Shown: positions 28,056 through 38,919 of the stretch, piece by piece
Position numbering within the stretch: the first letter of the stretch is position 1
How the letters are laid out: each line of letters starts with the position of its first letter
DNA from: CAWFKS01 sp963816435
Lineage (GTDB): Bacteria > Pseudomonadota > Alphaproteobacteria > Rhizobiales > Rhizobiaceae
Length of the DNA stretch: 64,000 bases
Reading direction: 5' to 3'
Assembly: GCA_963816435.1 (NCBI GenBank)
Contig: CAWFKS010000014.1
Coordinates: 57,310 to 121,309, forward strand
Program-made: the position numbers and the translations under genes
The notes under the pieces: generated by a model
The model's input: the letters and a program-made list of their open reading frames with translations, nothing else
Database searches by the model: none
Told to the model about the DNA's origin: nothing

Positions 28056-29792
28056 ATGATGAATTCGGCCACGACGCAGACTGAGCAGGACGACCCGACG
28101 CCGATCGGCGGTCTCTCCCACGTCAAGGGTTCGCGCAAGGATCCGCTGTGGCACAAGACGATACCGGAGCTGTTCGCCGAGACGGTCGCCCGCTTCGGCG
28201 AGCGCGACGCGGCGGTCTTCTGCGAGTTCGGCCTCCGCTACACCTATGACGAGTTCAGCCGTGCGGTCGATGCGCTGGCCGCGGGCTTGCTGAAACTGGG
28301 TCTCGCCAAGGGCGACCGCATCGGCATCTGGGGCCCGAACCGCCCGGAATGGCTGCTGACCCAGTTCGCCACCGCCCGCATCGGCCTGATCATGGTCAAC
28401 ATCAACCCGGCCTATCGCCTGAGCGAGCTGGAATTCGTCCTCAACAAGGTCGGCTGCAAGGCGCTGGTCACCGCGAGCGCGTTCAAGAGCTCGGACTATC
28501 TCGGCATGCTGCGCACGCTGGCGCCGGAAATGGACGCGTGCGAACCCGGCGCGCTGAAGGCCGAAAGGCTGCCCGAGCTGCGCACCGTCATCCGCATGGG
28601 CAGCGAGAAGACGCCGGGCGCCTTCAATTTCGACGCCGTCATGGAGATGGCCGATGCCGAGACGCTCGGCCGGCTCGACGGCATCACCGCGGCTCTCGAC
28701 CCCGACGAGCCGATCAACATCCAGTTCACCAGCGGCACCACGGGATCGCCGAAGGGCGCAACGCTCACCCACAAGAACATCCTCAACAACGCCCGCTTCG
28801 TCACCCAGACCATGGCCTTCACAGAGGCCGACCGGCTCGCCATTCCCGTGCCGCTCTACCATTGCTTCGGCATGGTCATGGGCACGCTCGGCTGCGTCAC
28901 CAAGGGCGCGGCGATGGTGTTTCCGAGCGAGGGCTTCGAGCCCGGCGCCACGCTGAAGGCGGTGGCCGGGGAACGCTGCACCGCGCTGTTCGGCGTGCCC
29001 ACCATGTTCGTCGCCGAACTCGAGCATCCCGATTTCAAGTCGTTCGACCTCACCTCGCTGCGCACCGGCTGCATGGCCGGCTCGCCCTGTCCGATCGAGG
29101 TGATGAAGAGGGTCGTGTCCGACATGCACATGCCGGAAGTGACCATCGCCTACGGCATGACCGAGACGAGCCCGGTCTCCTTCCAGAGCAGCACCACCGA
29201 CCCGATCGAGCGGCGCGTCTCTACCGTCGGGCGCATCCACCCGCATCTGGAGGTCAAGGTGGTCGACCTCGAGGGCCGCACGGTGCCCGTCGGCGAGCCG
29301 GGCGAACTGTGCACCCGCGGCTATTCGGTGATGAAGGGCTACTGGGACGAGGCCGAAAAGACCGCCGAAGTGATCGACGAGGACGGCTGGATGCACACCG
29401 GCGACCTCGGCACGATCGACGCGGAGGGCTACTGCAACATCGTCGGGCGCGTGAAGGACATGGTGATCCGCGGCGGCGAGAACGTCTATCCGCGCGAGAT
29501 CGAGGAGTTTCTCTATCGTCATCCCGCCGTCAGCGCCGTGCAGGTGTTCGGCGTGCCCGACCAGCGTTACGGCGAGGAGATCGCCGCCTGGATCGTGCTG
29601 CAGCCCGGCAAGCAGGCGACGGAGGAAGAGATCAGGGCCTTCTGCAAGGAGCAGATCGCCCACTACAAGGTGCCGCGCTACGTGCGCTTCAAGTCCGAAC
29701 TGCCGATGACGGTGACGGGCAAGGCGCAGAAATTCCTGATGCGCGACGCCATGATCGAGGAACTGCACCTGACGGTGACGAAGACGGCCTGA
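28056..29792 (+). CDS. fatty-acyl-CoA synthetase, AMP-binding family
   Basis: 578 aa. Activates a carboxylic acid with ATP and CoA. AMP-binding motif FTSGTTGSPKGATLTHKN at about residue 225, AYGMTETSPVSF, GWMHTGDLGTIDAEGYCNI, VGRVKDMVIRGGENVYPREIEEF hinge, and the catalytic Lys in VTGKAQKF near the end. The gene is complete and unbroken. AGGAAG precedes ATG 28056; the second Met is an equal alternative. Medium- to long-chain fatty acids are the likely substrates given the beta-oxidation operon downstream on the other strand. Confidence 0.92.
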   Translation: MMNSATTQTEQDDPTPIGGLSHVKGSRKDPLWHKTIPELFAETVARFGERDAAVFCEFGLRYTYDEFSRAVDALAAGLLKLGLAKGDRIGIWGPNRPEWLLTQFATARIGLIMVNINPAYRLSELEFVLNKVGCKALVTASAFKSSDYLGMLRTLAPEMDACEPGALKAERLPELRTVIRMGSEKTPGAFNFDAVMEMADAETLGRLDGITAALDPDEPINIQFTSGTTGSPKGATLTHKNILNNARFVTQTMAFTEADRLAIPVPLYHCFGMVMGTLGCVTKGAAMVFPSEGFEPGATLKAVAGERCTALFGVPTMFVAELEHPDFKSFDLTSLRTGCMAGSPCPIEVMKRVVSDMHMPEVTIAYGMTETSPVSFQSSTTDPIERRVSTVGRIHPHLEVKVVDLEGRTVPVGEPGELCTRGYSVMKGYWDEAEKTAEVIDEDGWMHTGDLGTIDAEGYCNIVGRVKDMVIRGGENVYPREIEEFLYRHPAVSAVQVFGVPDQRYGEEIAAWIVLQPGKQATEEEIRAFCKEQIAHYKVPRYVRFKSELPMTVTGKAQKFLMRDAMIEELHLTVTKTA

Positions 29793-29819
29793 GCTTTCTT
29801 GGCCGAGCTTTCACGGTGC

Positions 29820-29930
29820 CGGCCCCTCATCCGCCTGCCGGCACCTTCTCCCCGCATGCGGGAGATGGCTGCAACGCTGACGCCTCCCTCTCCCCGCGTG
29901 CGGGGAGAGGGTAAGGGTGAGGGGCAAACG
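29820..29930. repeat. RIME-like palindromic repeat
   Basis: Contains CCTTCTCCCCGCATGCGGG and, at 29887-29910, perfect 11-bp arms CCTCTCCCCGC / GCGGGGAGAGG with a 2-nt loop, ended by GTAAGGGTGAGGGGC. It fills the gap between two converging genes and could end transcription from both sides. Confidence 0.7.
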
Positions 29931-29941
29931 ACCGCCTCGGC

Positions 29942-30235
29942 CTAAACCGTCGCCTTGCGCCAGGCGATCTTGAGCTCCTCGCGGAAGGCGAAGCGCTTGA
30001 GGTGATCGTCGACGACGCCGGTCAGCCGCTCCACGCGCTCCGGGTCCTCGCCTTCGAGTTGCATGTCGAGGCGGGTGTCCTCGGCATCGAGCAGGCAGAC
30101 AGTCTCGGCGTCGAACGGGATGCGGCCGTGCTTTTCGTCGAACTCGACGTCGAACTTGTGGCTCCAGTGCTTGCACAGCTGCTGGAGGTAGCGGCTGGCG
30201 TTTTCCGTCGCCGCGCTCGCCTGATAACGTGTCAT
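29942..30235 (-). CDS. DUF2218 family protein
   Basis: 97 aa. Family pattern ASRYLQQLCKHWSHKFDVEFD and the Cys/Asp-rich middle (CLLDAEDTRLDMQLE). Members often accompany siderophore or metabolic operons and have no proven function. It is the last gene of the beta-oxidation operon, 95 nt after the FadJ-like gene, with a short GC-rich sequence between. Confidence 0.85.
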   Translation of the reverse strand: MTRYQASAATENASRYLQQLCKHWSHKFDVEFDEKHGRIPFDAETVCLLDAEDTRLDMQLEGEDPERVERLTGVVDDHLKRFAFREELKIAWRKATV

Positions 30236-30330
30236 GTCGTCTCCCTTGCGGTGCGCGGCCGGGCGCTTCCAGGTTTGCGCCGCTGGCCTCCCCCGGCCGT
30301 CGCCGGGGAAGGGGAAGGCTGAGCCGTGCG

Positions 30331-32553
30331 TCAGGCGGCCTTCTTTTCGCTTTTGCCGTAGGGGTCGAACCGGTCGTAGAAGGTCTCGCCCTTCGACGCC
30401 ATGTCGGCCAGCAGCTTCGGCGCCTTGAACTGCGCGCCGTATTTCTTCTGCAGCTTCTTGGCCAGCGCCAGGAAGTTGTCGACGCCCATCCCGTCGATAT
30501 AGGAGAGCGCCCCGCCCGTGTAGGGCGCGAAGCCGAAGGCCAGGATCGAGCCGACATCCGCCTCGCGCGGGTCCGTCACGATGCCTTCTTCCATGACGCG
30601 GGCAGCCTCCAGCGCGATCACCGCCAGGAAGCGCTGCTTCAGTTCCTCGACGTCGATATCGTCGGGGTCCTGCTGCGGATAGAGCGTCTTCAACTCCGGC
30701 CACAGATGCTTCTTGGCCGGCTTGGCAGGGTAGTCGTAGAAGCCCTTGCCGTTCTTGCGCCCATGGCGGCCGTGCTTGTCGACCATCGTGTTGATGAGCT
30801 CGAACTGCTTGGCGTCGACCGCCTTCTCGCCCATGTCGCGGATCGTCTGCTTCATGATCTTCTGGGCGAGGTCGATCGCCGTCTCGTCGGTCAGCGCCAG
30901 CGGCCCGACCGGCATGCCGGCCGCCTTCGCCGAGTTCTCGATCATTGCCGGCGGCACGCCCTCGATCAGCATGTTGAAGGCTTCCGACATGTATTTCAGC
31001 ACGCAGCGATTGACGTAGAAGCCGCGCGTGTCGTTGACGACGATCGGCGTCTTCTTGATCGCCCGCACATAGTCGATGGCCGTGGCCAGCGCGGCGTCCT
31101 CGGTCTTCTTGCCGAGGATGATCTCCACCAGCATCATCTTGTCGACGGGCGAGAAGAAGTGGATGCCGATGAAGTTCTTCGGCCGCGCCGAGTTCTTGGC
31201 CAGCGACGTGATCGGAATGGTCGAGGTGTTGGAGGCGAAGGTGGCGGTCTTGGCCAGCACGGCTTCCGCCTGTTCGGTGACGCCCTTCTTGACCTCCGAA
31301 TCCTCGAACACCGCCTCGACCACGAGGTCGGCGCCGTCGAGCTGGTCGTAGTCCGGCGTCGCGGTGATCAGCGACAGCAGCTTTTCCTTGTCCTCCGCCG
31401 TGGCGCGGCCCTTCTTGATGAGCCCGTCCATCAGCGAGGCCGAATGCGCCTTGCCCTTGTCGGCGGCTTCCTGGTCGCGGTCGATCAGCACCACCGGGAT
31501 GCCGGCCTTGGCCGTCACGTAGGCGATGCCCGCACCCATGAAGCCGGCACCCAGAACGCCGACCTTCTTGAAGTTCGTCGCCGGCACGCCCTGCGGACGC
31601 CGGGCGCCCTTGTTGAGCTCCTGCAGCGACACGAACAGCGAGCGGATCATCATCGCCGCCTCGGTCGAGCGCAGGATCTCGGTGAAATAGCGCTGCTCGA
31701 TGCGAAGCGCGGTGTCGATCGGCACCAGCAGGCCTTCGTAGACGCATTTCAGGATCGCGGTGGCGGCCGGATAGTTGCCGTAGGTCTCGCGGCGCAGGAT
31801 GGCGATTGCCGGCGGCCAGAGATTGGCGCCCGCCGCCGAGTAGACGGGACCGCCGGGCAGCTTGAAGCCCTTTTCGTCCCAGGGCTGCACGGGCTTCAGC
31901 CCGTCCTTGATCATCTTCTTGGCGGTGTCGATCAGCTGATCGGGCGCCGCGATCTCGTGGATCAGGTTCATGCCCTTGGCCTTCTTCGGCGTCAGGGTCT
32001 GGCCCGAGGTCAGCATCTGCAGCGCGGCCTGCGTGTCGGCCAGCCGCGGCACGCGCTGGGTGCCGCCTGCCCCCGGGAAGATGCCGACCTTCACTTCGGG
32101 CAGCGCCATCTTCACCTTGTCGGAATCCGCGGCCACGCGGCCGTGGCAGGCCAGCGACAGCTCGAACGCGCCGCCCATGCAGGTGCCGTTGATCGCCGAC
32201 ACCCACGGCTTGCCGGAGGTTTCCAGCTTGCGCCACAGCCAGCTCATGCGGCCGGCGCCGTCGAACAGCATCTTGATCGCGGCGTCGTGGTCCTTGGTGT
32301 CTGCGTCGCGGAACGTCCTGAGCTGGCGCTGCAGCATGGTGAGGTCGGCGCCGCCGGAGAAGGAGCCGTCCTTGCCCGAGGTGATCACCGCGCCCTTGAT
32401 GGCGTCGTCGCCGGCGACGCGGTCGATGATCTTGTCGAGCTCGTCCATCACCTGCTCGGTGAAGACGTTCATCGAGCGGTCCGGCATGTCCCAGGTGACG
32501 AGCGCGATGCCGTCGGCGTCGGTCTCGACTTTGAAATTCGTGTAGTCAGCCAT
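30331..32553 (-). CDS. multifunctional fatty-acid oxidation protein (enoyl-CoA hydratase / 3-hydroxyacyl-CoA dehydrogenase)
   Basis: 740 aa, FadJ/FadB alpha-subunit type. Crotonase domain at about 1-200 (SGGADLTMLQ, MALPEVKVGIFPGAGGTQRVP with the catalytic Glu), NAD-binding domain from about 330 (VGVLGAGFMGAGIAYVTAKAG), and 3HCDH C-terminal domains with HFFSPVDKMMLVEII and NDTRGFYVNRC. It performs the hydration and first oxidation of 2-enoyl-CoA and is followed upstream in the operon by its thiolase partner. ATG 32553 is preferred over an upstream in-frame TTG because GGAG sits just before it. Confidence 0.94.
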   Translation of the reverse strand: MADYTNFKVETDADGIALVTWDMPDRSMNVFTEQVMDELDKIIDRVAGDDAIKGAVITSGKDGSFSGGADLTMLQRQLRTFRDADTKDHDAAIKMLFDGAGRMSWLWRKLETSGKPWVSAINGTCMGGAFELSLACHGRVAADSDKVKMALPEVKVGIFPGAGGTQRVPRLADTQAALQMLTSGQTLTPKKAKGMNLIHEIAAPDQLIDTAKKMIKDGLKPVQPWDEKGFKLPGGPVYSAAGANLWPPAIAILRRETYGNYPAATAILKCVYEGLLVPIDTALRIEQRYFTEILRSTEAAMMIRSLFVSLQELNKGARRPQGVPATNFKKVGVLGAGFMGAGIAYVTAKAGIPVVLIDRDQEAADKGKAHSASLMDGLIKKGRATAEDKEKLLSLITATPDYDQLDGADLVVEAVFEDSEVKKGVTEQAEAVLAKTATFASNTSTIPITSLAKNSARPKNFIGIHFFSPVDKMMLVEIILGKKTEDAALATAIDYVRAIKKTPIVVNDTRGFYVNRCVLKYMSEAFNMLIEGVPPAMIENSAKAAGMPVGPLALTDETAIDLAQKIMKQTIRDMGEKAVDAKQFELINTMVDKHGRHGRKNGKGFYDYPAKPAKKHLWPELKTLYPQQDPDDIDVEELKQRFLAVIALEAARVMEEGIVTDPREADVGSILAFGFAPYTGGALSYIDGMGVDNFLALAKKLQKKYGAQFKAPKLLADMASKGETFYDRFDPYGKSEKKAA

Positions 32554-32587
32554 TGGAGGTTTCTCCAAAATTCCCTCGCGCTCGCGC

Positions 32588-33796
<1,209 letters not shown>

Positions 33797-33857
33797 TGCA
33801 TGTCTCCTTCGTGTTCGGCGGCCCGGCAGGTGCCGGCCGCCCGGTTCGATGTGTTCG

Positions 33858-34490
33858 TCACTGCCCCGAGGGCATCAGGTCTTCGGGCATTGCCCAGCCG
33901 GGGAGCGCCTTGATCCGTTCCAGCCATGTGGCGATTGCCGGGTAATCCTTCCAGTCGGCCGAGATCTGTTCAGGCCAGAAAAGATAGCCGCACAGCGAGA
34001 AGTCGGCGATGGTCGGCCGGTCGGCGGCGACCCACTCGCGCCCGGTCAGATGCGTGTCGAGCACCTTCCAGGCATCCTGCGCGCGCTTGTAGATGAACTC
34101 GGTCGCCGGATCGTCGAGCTTCTTGCGGAAGAACCGCATGAACCGCTCGGTCGCCGTGTAGCTGGTCAGCTTGTGGTTGTCGAAGAGGATCCAGCGCAGG
34201 ATCTCGAACTCCTCGGCCTCGGTCTCGTGGCCGAACCTGCCGAAATGGCGCGCCAGGTAGACCAGGATCGCGCCCGACTGCGTCAGCTTGAAATCGCCGT
34301 CGGCGCGATGGTGGATGAGGACGGGCGCCTCGCCCATCACGTTCATCTCGCGAAATTCCGCCTCGCGCGTCTCGCCGCCGAAGAAGGCGACGCGTTTCGG
34401 CTCCCAGTCGGCCTGGCAGAGCTGAAGCATCAGCGCCGTCTTGTAGGCGTTGCCCGATTCCGTAAAGCAGTGCAGCGTGAACTCGGCCAT
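33858..34490 (-). CDS. glutathione S-transferase family protein
   Basis: 210 aa. Thioredoxin-like N-domain (TLHCFTESGNAYKTALMLQL; EAPVLIHHRADGDFKLTQSGAILVYLA with the Ser of the G-site) and an all-helical C-domain ending YPAIATWLERIKALPGWAMPEDL. Located inside a beta-oxidation operon, between thiolase and acyl-CoA dehydrogenase, which suggests detoxification of an electrophilic acyl intermediate; not proven. Confidence 0.9.
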   Translation of the reverse strand: MAEFTLHCFTESGNAYKTALMLQLCQADWEPKRVAFFGGETREAEFREMNVMGEAPVLIHHRADGDFKLTQSGAILVYLARHFGRFGHETEAEEFEILRWILFDNHKLTSYTATERFMRFFRKKLDDPATEFIYKRAQDAWKVLDTHLTGREWVAADRPTIADFSLCGYLFWPEQISADWKDYPAIATWLERIKALPGWAMPEDLMPSGQ

Positions 34491-34498
34491 GCGTTCTC

Positions 34499-35672
34499 CT
34501 AGAGGCTCCGCGCGATCAGCAGTTTCATGATTTCGTTGGTGCCGCCGTAGATGCGCTGCACCCGCGCGTCGCGATACATGCGCGCGATCGGATATTCGTT
34601 CATGTAGCCGTAGCCGCCGAAGAGCTGCAGGCACTGGTCGACGATCTTTCCCTGCAGGTCGCTCAGCCAGTATTTCGCCATCGAGGCGGTCACCGGATCG
34701 AGCCCGCCTTCGAGATGGCGGCGCACGCAATCGTCGTGGAAGACGCGGCCGATCGTGGCCTCCGTCTTCAGCTCGGCCAGCGTGAACTGGGTGTTCTGGA
34801 AGTTGATGACCGGCTGCCCGAACGCCTTGCGCTCCTTGACGTAGTCGATGGTGACCGCCAGCGCCCGCTCGACCATGGCGATCGACTGCGTGCCGATCAG
34901 CAGCCGCTCCTGCGGAAGCTGCTGCATCAGCTGCACGAAGCCCTGGCCTTCCTCGTGGCCGAGAAGGTTGGAGGTCGGCACGCGCACGTCGTTGAAGAAC
35001 AGTTCCGACGTGTCGTTGGCCTTCAGCCCGATCTTGTCGAGGTTGCGGCCGCGCTCGAACCCTTCCACCTCGTCGGTCTCGATGACGATCAGCGAGGTGC
35101 CCTTGGCGCCCTTTTCCGGATCGGTCTTGGCGACCACGATGATCAGGTTGGCGTTCTGGCCGTTGGTGATGAAGGTCTTCGAGCCGTTGATGCGGTACTG
35201 GTTGCCGTCCTTCTCGGCGCGGGTCTTGATGCCCTGCAGGTCGGAGCCGGCGGCCGGCTCGGTCATGGCGATGGCGCCGATCAGCTCGCCCGTCGCCATC
35301 TTCGGCAGCCATTTCTTCTTCTGCTCTTCGGAGCCGTAGTGGAGGATGTAGGGGGCCACAATTGCGTTGTGGAGCGCGATGCCGAACCCGTCGACGCCGA
35401 CATGGCCCAGCGCCTCGGCGATCGCCGCCTCGTGGGCGTAGCTGCCGCCGGACCCGCCGTATTCCTCCGGCATCGAGGCGCACAGCAGGCCGGCCTGTCC
35501 GGCCTTCTCCCAGCTTTCCCGGTCGACCTTCTCGTTCTTCTCGAACTCGTCGTAGCGCGGCGCGATCTCGGCCTCGAGAAACCTCGTCGCCATGTCCTGG
35601 AGCATGGTGACGTCCTCGCCTGCCCAGGCGGGTTTCGGGACACCGAGAACGGTTGCGGGATTGCATGGACAC
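34499..35672 (-). CDS. acyl-CoA dehydrogenase (probable frameshift near the start)
   Basis: FAD flavoenzyme making trans-2-enoyl-CoA. Segments: AIAMTEPAAGSDLQGIKTRA (FAD/substrate), ITNGQNANLIIVVAKTD, FGGYGYMNEYPIARMYRDARVQRIYGGTNEIMK with the usual C-terminal helices. An uninterrupted frame starts at ATG 35698 (399 aa) but lacks a ribosome site. A strong GGAGGAG precedes ATG 35672, which is one base out of frame; removing one base from a GGG run (35658-35660, plus strand) gives MQSATVLGVPKPAWAGED joined to the conserved body, 390 aa. I prefer that reading. Confidence 0.88.
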
Positions 35673-35734
35673 GCGGCTCCTCCGGCTGGGCAGCTCATTT
35701 AACGGCTAGGGGCGGGCCTGAACAGGCCTGCTCC

Positions 35735-37531
35735 TCAAAACGCCTCCGCCGGCATCGCCATCAGGCTTTCGGCGCCCGACGAGATGCGCGCCAGATGGGC
35801 GCCGGTCTCCGGCATCAGCCGCTCCATGAAGTAGCGGCCGGTGGCGATCTTCGTCTCGTGGAAGGCCGACGACCCGTTCGCGCCCTCGGCCAGCCTCGCC
35901 TGTGCCGACTTCACCATCAGGCCCCACATGTAGCCGAGCGAGACCAGCCCCATCAGGTGCATGTAGTCCGTGGATGCGGCGCCCGCATTGTCGGGGTTCT
36001 TCATGCCGTTCTGCATCAGCCACATGGTCGCGGCCTGCAGGTCGTTGAGCCCCTTCTTCAGTGCCTTGGTGAACGGCGCCATGTTCTCGTCGGAACGGTT
36101 CTCCTCGCAGAAATCGCCGACCTCCTTGAAGAAGGCCTGCACCGCGCGGCCGCCGTTGAGCGCCAGCTTGCGCCCCACCAGGTCGAGCGCCTGGATGCCG
36201 TTGGCGCCCTCGTAGATCATGGCGATGCGCGCGTCGCGGACGAACTGGCTCATGCCGTGTTCTTCGATGTAGCCGTGGCCGCCGAACACCTGCTGCGCCA
36301 TGACCGCGTTGTCGAAGCCCTTGTCGGTGAGCACGCCCTTGATGATCGGCGTCATCAGGCCGAGCAGGTCTTCCGCCGTCTCGCGGTCCTTGTCGTCGCC
36401 GGAACGGTGGGCGACGTCGGACTTGATCGCCGTCCACAATACCAGCGCCCGCCCGGCCTCGTTGATCGAGCGCATCGTCATCAGCGCGCGGCGAACGTCG
36501 GGATGCACGATGATCGGGTCGGCCTTCTTGTCGGGCGCCTTCGGACCGGTCAGCGAGCGGCCCTGCAGGCGCTCCCGGGCATAGGAGGCGGCGTTCTGGT
36601 AGGCGATTTCCGACACGGCGAGGCCCTGCAGCCCGACGCCGAGCCGCGCCTCGTTCATCATCGTGAACATGGCCCTCAGCCCGCCGTTTTCCTCGCCGAC
36701 CAGCCAGCCGGTCGCCTCGTCGTAGTTCATGACGCAGGTGGCGTTGCCGTGAATGCCCATCTTCTCCTCGATGGAGCCGCAGGACACGCCGTTGCGCTCG
36801 CCGACGCTGCCGTCCTCGGCAACAGAGAGCTTCGGCACCACGAACAGCGAAATGCCCTTGGTGCCTTCCGGCGCGCCCTCGATGCGGGCGAGCACCAGGT
36901 GGATGATGTTTTCGGCCATGTCGTGCTCGCCGGCCGAGATGAAGATCTTCTGGCCGGAGATCTTGTAGCTGCCGTCGCCCTGCGGCACCGCCTTGGTGCG
37001 CAGCAGGCCGAGATCGGTGCCGCAATGCGGCTCCGTCAGGTTCATCGTGCCGGTCCAGGTGCCGTCGATCATCTTGGGCAGGAAACGGTTCTTCTGTTCC
37101 TCGCTGCCGTGGGTGACGAGCGCGGCCACAGCGCCCTGGGTCAGGCCCGGATACATCATCAGCGCCATGTTGGCGGAGATCATGTATTCGCCGACCGCCG
37201 TGTGGACGGCGTAGGGCAGGCCCTGGCCGCCATATTCGGTCGGCGCGGCGAGGCCGAGCCAGCCGCCTTCACGATACTGCTCGTAGGCGTCCTTGAAGCC
37301 CTTCGGCGTCGTCACCGAACCGTCGTCGTGTCGCTCGCAGCCTTCCATGTCGCCGACCCGGTTGAGCGGGTGCATGACGTTCTCGGCGAGCTTGGCGCCT
37401 TCCTCGAGAATGGCTTCCAGGATGTCGGGCGTGGCGTCGGAAAAGCCCGCCAGGTTCGAATAGCGTTCGTAGCCGAGAACGTCCTTGAGCACGAACAGCG
37501 TGTCGCGGACGGGCGCCGTGTAGATCGGCAT
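35735..37531 (-). CDS. acyl-CoA dehydrogenase, long form with C-terminal extension
   Basis: 598 aa, the FadE-like group with an extra N-terminal helix region (MPIYTAPVRDTLFVLKDVLG) and an acyl-CoA dehydrogenase C-terminal domain from about 470. Seen: LTEPHCGTDLGLLRTKAVPQ, ISAGEHDMAENIIHLVLAR, GGHGYIEEHGMSQFVRDARIAMIYEGANGIQALDL with the catalytic Glu position. First gene of the beta-oxidation operon that runs down to the DUF2218 gene. A MerR-type operator lies 88 bp before ATG 37531. Confidence 0.94.
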   Translation of the reverse strand: MPIYTAPVRDTLFVLKDVLGYERYSNLAGFSDATPDILEAILEEGAKLAENVMHPLNRVGDMEGCERHDDGSVTTPKGFKDAYEQYREGGWLGLAAPTEYGGQGLPYAVHTAVGEYMISANMALMMYPGLTQGAVAALVTHGSEEQKNRFLPKMIDGTWTGTMNLTEPHCGTDLGLLRTKAVPQGDGSYKISGQKIFISAGEHDMAENIIHLVLARIEGAPEGTKGISLFVVPKLSVAEDGSVGERNGVSCGSIEEKMGIHGNATCVMNYDEATGWLVGEENGGLRAMFTMMNEARLGVGLQGLAVSEIAYQNAASYARERLQGRSLTGPKAPDKKADPIIVHPDVRRALMTMRSINEAGRALVLWTAIKSDVAHRSGDDKDRETAEDLLGLMTPIIKGVLTDKGFDNAVMAQQVFGGHGYIEEHGMSQFVRDARIAMIYEGANGIQALDLVGRKLALNGGRAVQAFFKEVGDFCEENRSDENMAPFTKALKKGLNDLQAATMWLMQNGMKNPDNAGAASTDYMHLMGLVSLGYMWGLMVKSAQARLAEGANGSSAFHETKIATGRYFMERLMPETGAHLARISSGAESLMAMPAEAF

Positions 37532-37618
37532 GGACAGTCTCCTCAACGCGATGAAAGCCACGCCGCACCGCGCTCGGCGGACGAGGCATGGAAATGGGAT
37601 GAGCCTTCCTAGCAAACT

Positions 37619-37640
37619 TTGACGTTTGCGTAAACGTCAA
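37619..37640. promoter_or_regulatory. MerR-type operator before the beta-oxidation operon
   Basis: Inverted repeat TTGACGTTT-gcgt-AAACGTCAA: perfect 9-bp arms, 4-nt centre, 22 bp. An almost identical site lies at 53091-53110 before the nitronate monooxygenase gene. It resembles sites of MerR-family regulators of acyl-CoA catabolism (LiuR type). The MerR gene next door is the likely ligand. Confidence 0.7.
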
Positions 37641-37751
37641 TTACGCGATTTTCACCGCCCTTGGGCGCTCCATGAGGGCGGCTGTGCGGCAAGGGCAGAA
37701 GACCACGGCGGCCGAAAGGATGGGCCACGCCCGCCGCAGCAAAGGCGCACG

Positions 37752-37784
37752 AAAAGGCCGCACCGCTCGCGCGGCACGGCCCTT
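37752..37784 (-). terminator. rho-independent terminator of the merR gene
   Basis: On the minus strand GGCCGTGCCGC / GCGGTGCGGCC form an 11-bp stem with one mismatch around GCGA, followed by TTTTCG. It lies about 40 nt after the MerR stop codon. Confidence 0.65.
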
Positions 37785-37824
37785 GGGTCTGTCGGTGCAG
37801 TCGCAGAGCGCCTGGCGGCGTTGC

Positions 37825-38277
37825 TCAGTTGACGGTTCCGGACTGCCCGCTGTCCAGCCGGCTTCGGGCACCGTCCATCAGTTCGTCGAGCTCGGCTTCG
37901 GCCTGCTCGATCTCGACGCGCTGCTTCTCGAGCTTCTTCTTCTGCCGCTCGCCCTTTTCGAGCAGCAGCTTCATCTGCCGCACGTTCGAGCCTTCCGGAT
38001 CGTAGAGGTCGATCATCTGCTTGACCTCCCGCAGCGAGAAGCCGATGCGCCGGCCCATCAGGACGAGCTTCAGCCTTGCCTTGTCCTTGCGGGTGTAGAG
38101 CCGCGTCGAGCCCTCCCGCTTCGGGTTCAGCAGGCCCTTGTCCTCGTAGAATCGCAGCGCGCGCAGGGTGACCCCGAAGTCGCGTGCCATGTCGCCGATG
38201 CGCGTGAGCCCGCTGTCCTCGCGCTGTGAATTGTCCTCGGAGGCCGACATTTCGCCGGCCGGCATGAAGTCCATCAT
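37825..38277 (-). CDS. MerR-family regulator of fatty-acid / acyl-CoA catabolism
   Basis: 150 aa. Winged-helix DNA-binding domain at about 24-95 (LTRIGDMARDFGVTLRALRFYEDKGLL, SLREVKQMIDLYD), followed by a long Lys/Glu-rich dimer coiled coil (100-140) and a short polar tail with no effector domain of the metal type. It lies just upstream of the beta-oxidation operon. Two identical-arm inverted repeats, one before that operon and one before the nitronate monooxygenase gene, define a probable regulon. ATG 38277 or the next codon (38274); AGGA stands about 11 nt upstream. Confidence 0.85.
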   Translation of the reverse strand: MMDFMPAGEMSASEDNSQREDSGLTRIGDMARDFGVTLRALRFYEDKGLLNPKREGSTRLYTRKDKARLKLVLMGRRIGFSLREVKQMIDLYDPEGSNVRQMKLLLEKGERQKKKLEKQRVEIEQAEAELDELMDGARSRLDSGQSGTVN

Positions 38278-38919
38278 TCCGTGTATTCCTAGATTTCTCG
38301 TCGCGCCGCTCTGCTCGCGAGGGGAAGCCGTCAGGTCCGGAACTGTCGATCCTGGATGGAATTGACGCCGCCGTCCGCCGTATATCCCTCGGGATGTCTG
38401 GCGGGCCGCACAAGCGACTGTCGGTTGTTCGTGACGTTTGATGTCGGCTTTTTGAGGCTCGCGCCCTGTCCCACGACATTTCGCCGGGACGTCACCACCA
38501 GAACGATTCCAGCCGGGAGTCGCTTGCTCCGGGCTTCCCTTGATTGTTGTTGTTGTCTCGATGCGGAGGGGCTTCCGCCGCACCCGTTCCTGTCTGCGCC
38601 GCGATATAGTCGAGGGCGTTCATGTATGCAATTCGTACTGGCGATTTGTCGCAGGTCTTCCACCGCGACCCGCCTTTTTGCACTTCGGTAAGCTTGGTTA
38701 ACGCGTTGTTTACCACGACTGGCGAATTGTGGGCCTGTCGGGTCCCCGTGCTTATCCTGTCTGTCGTTGCTCACGGTCCTGCGAACGGGTGGAGGAGGAG
38801 GTTTCCACACGGAAACCGGCTTCCGCGGCCGCGCCAGAACCGCGGCGCCGTTCACTGCCGACAACAGATTTTGAATGGAGCCGGGAGGCCACCGGCCCCG
38901 CAGGCGAACAGGCGGTTCG
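38278..38919. other. 642-bp region between merR and podJ-like gene
   Basis: No gene seen. It must hold the two divergent promoters. It contains a half-site TGACGTTT near 38433, a CtrA-like box at 38698-38712, and a small hairpin GGTTTCC-ACAC-GGAAACC at 38800-38817 in the probable leader of the podJ-like gene. Confidence 0.6.
38698..38712. promoter_or_regulatory. candidate CtrA box
   Basis: TTAA-CGCGTTG-TTTA, one base from the TTAA-N7-TTAA consensus of the cell-cycle regulator CtrA, 208 bp before the podJ-like start codon. Polarity genes are frequent CtrA targets in alphaproteobacteria. Inference only. Confidence 0.4.
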
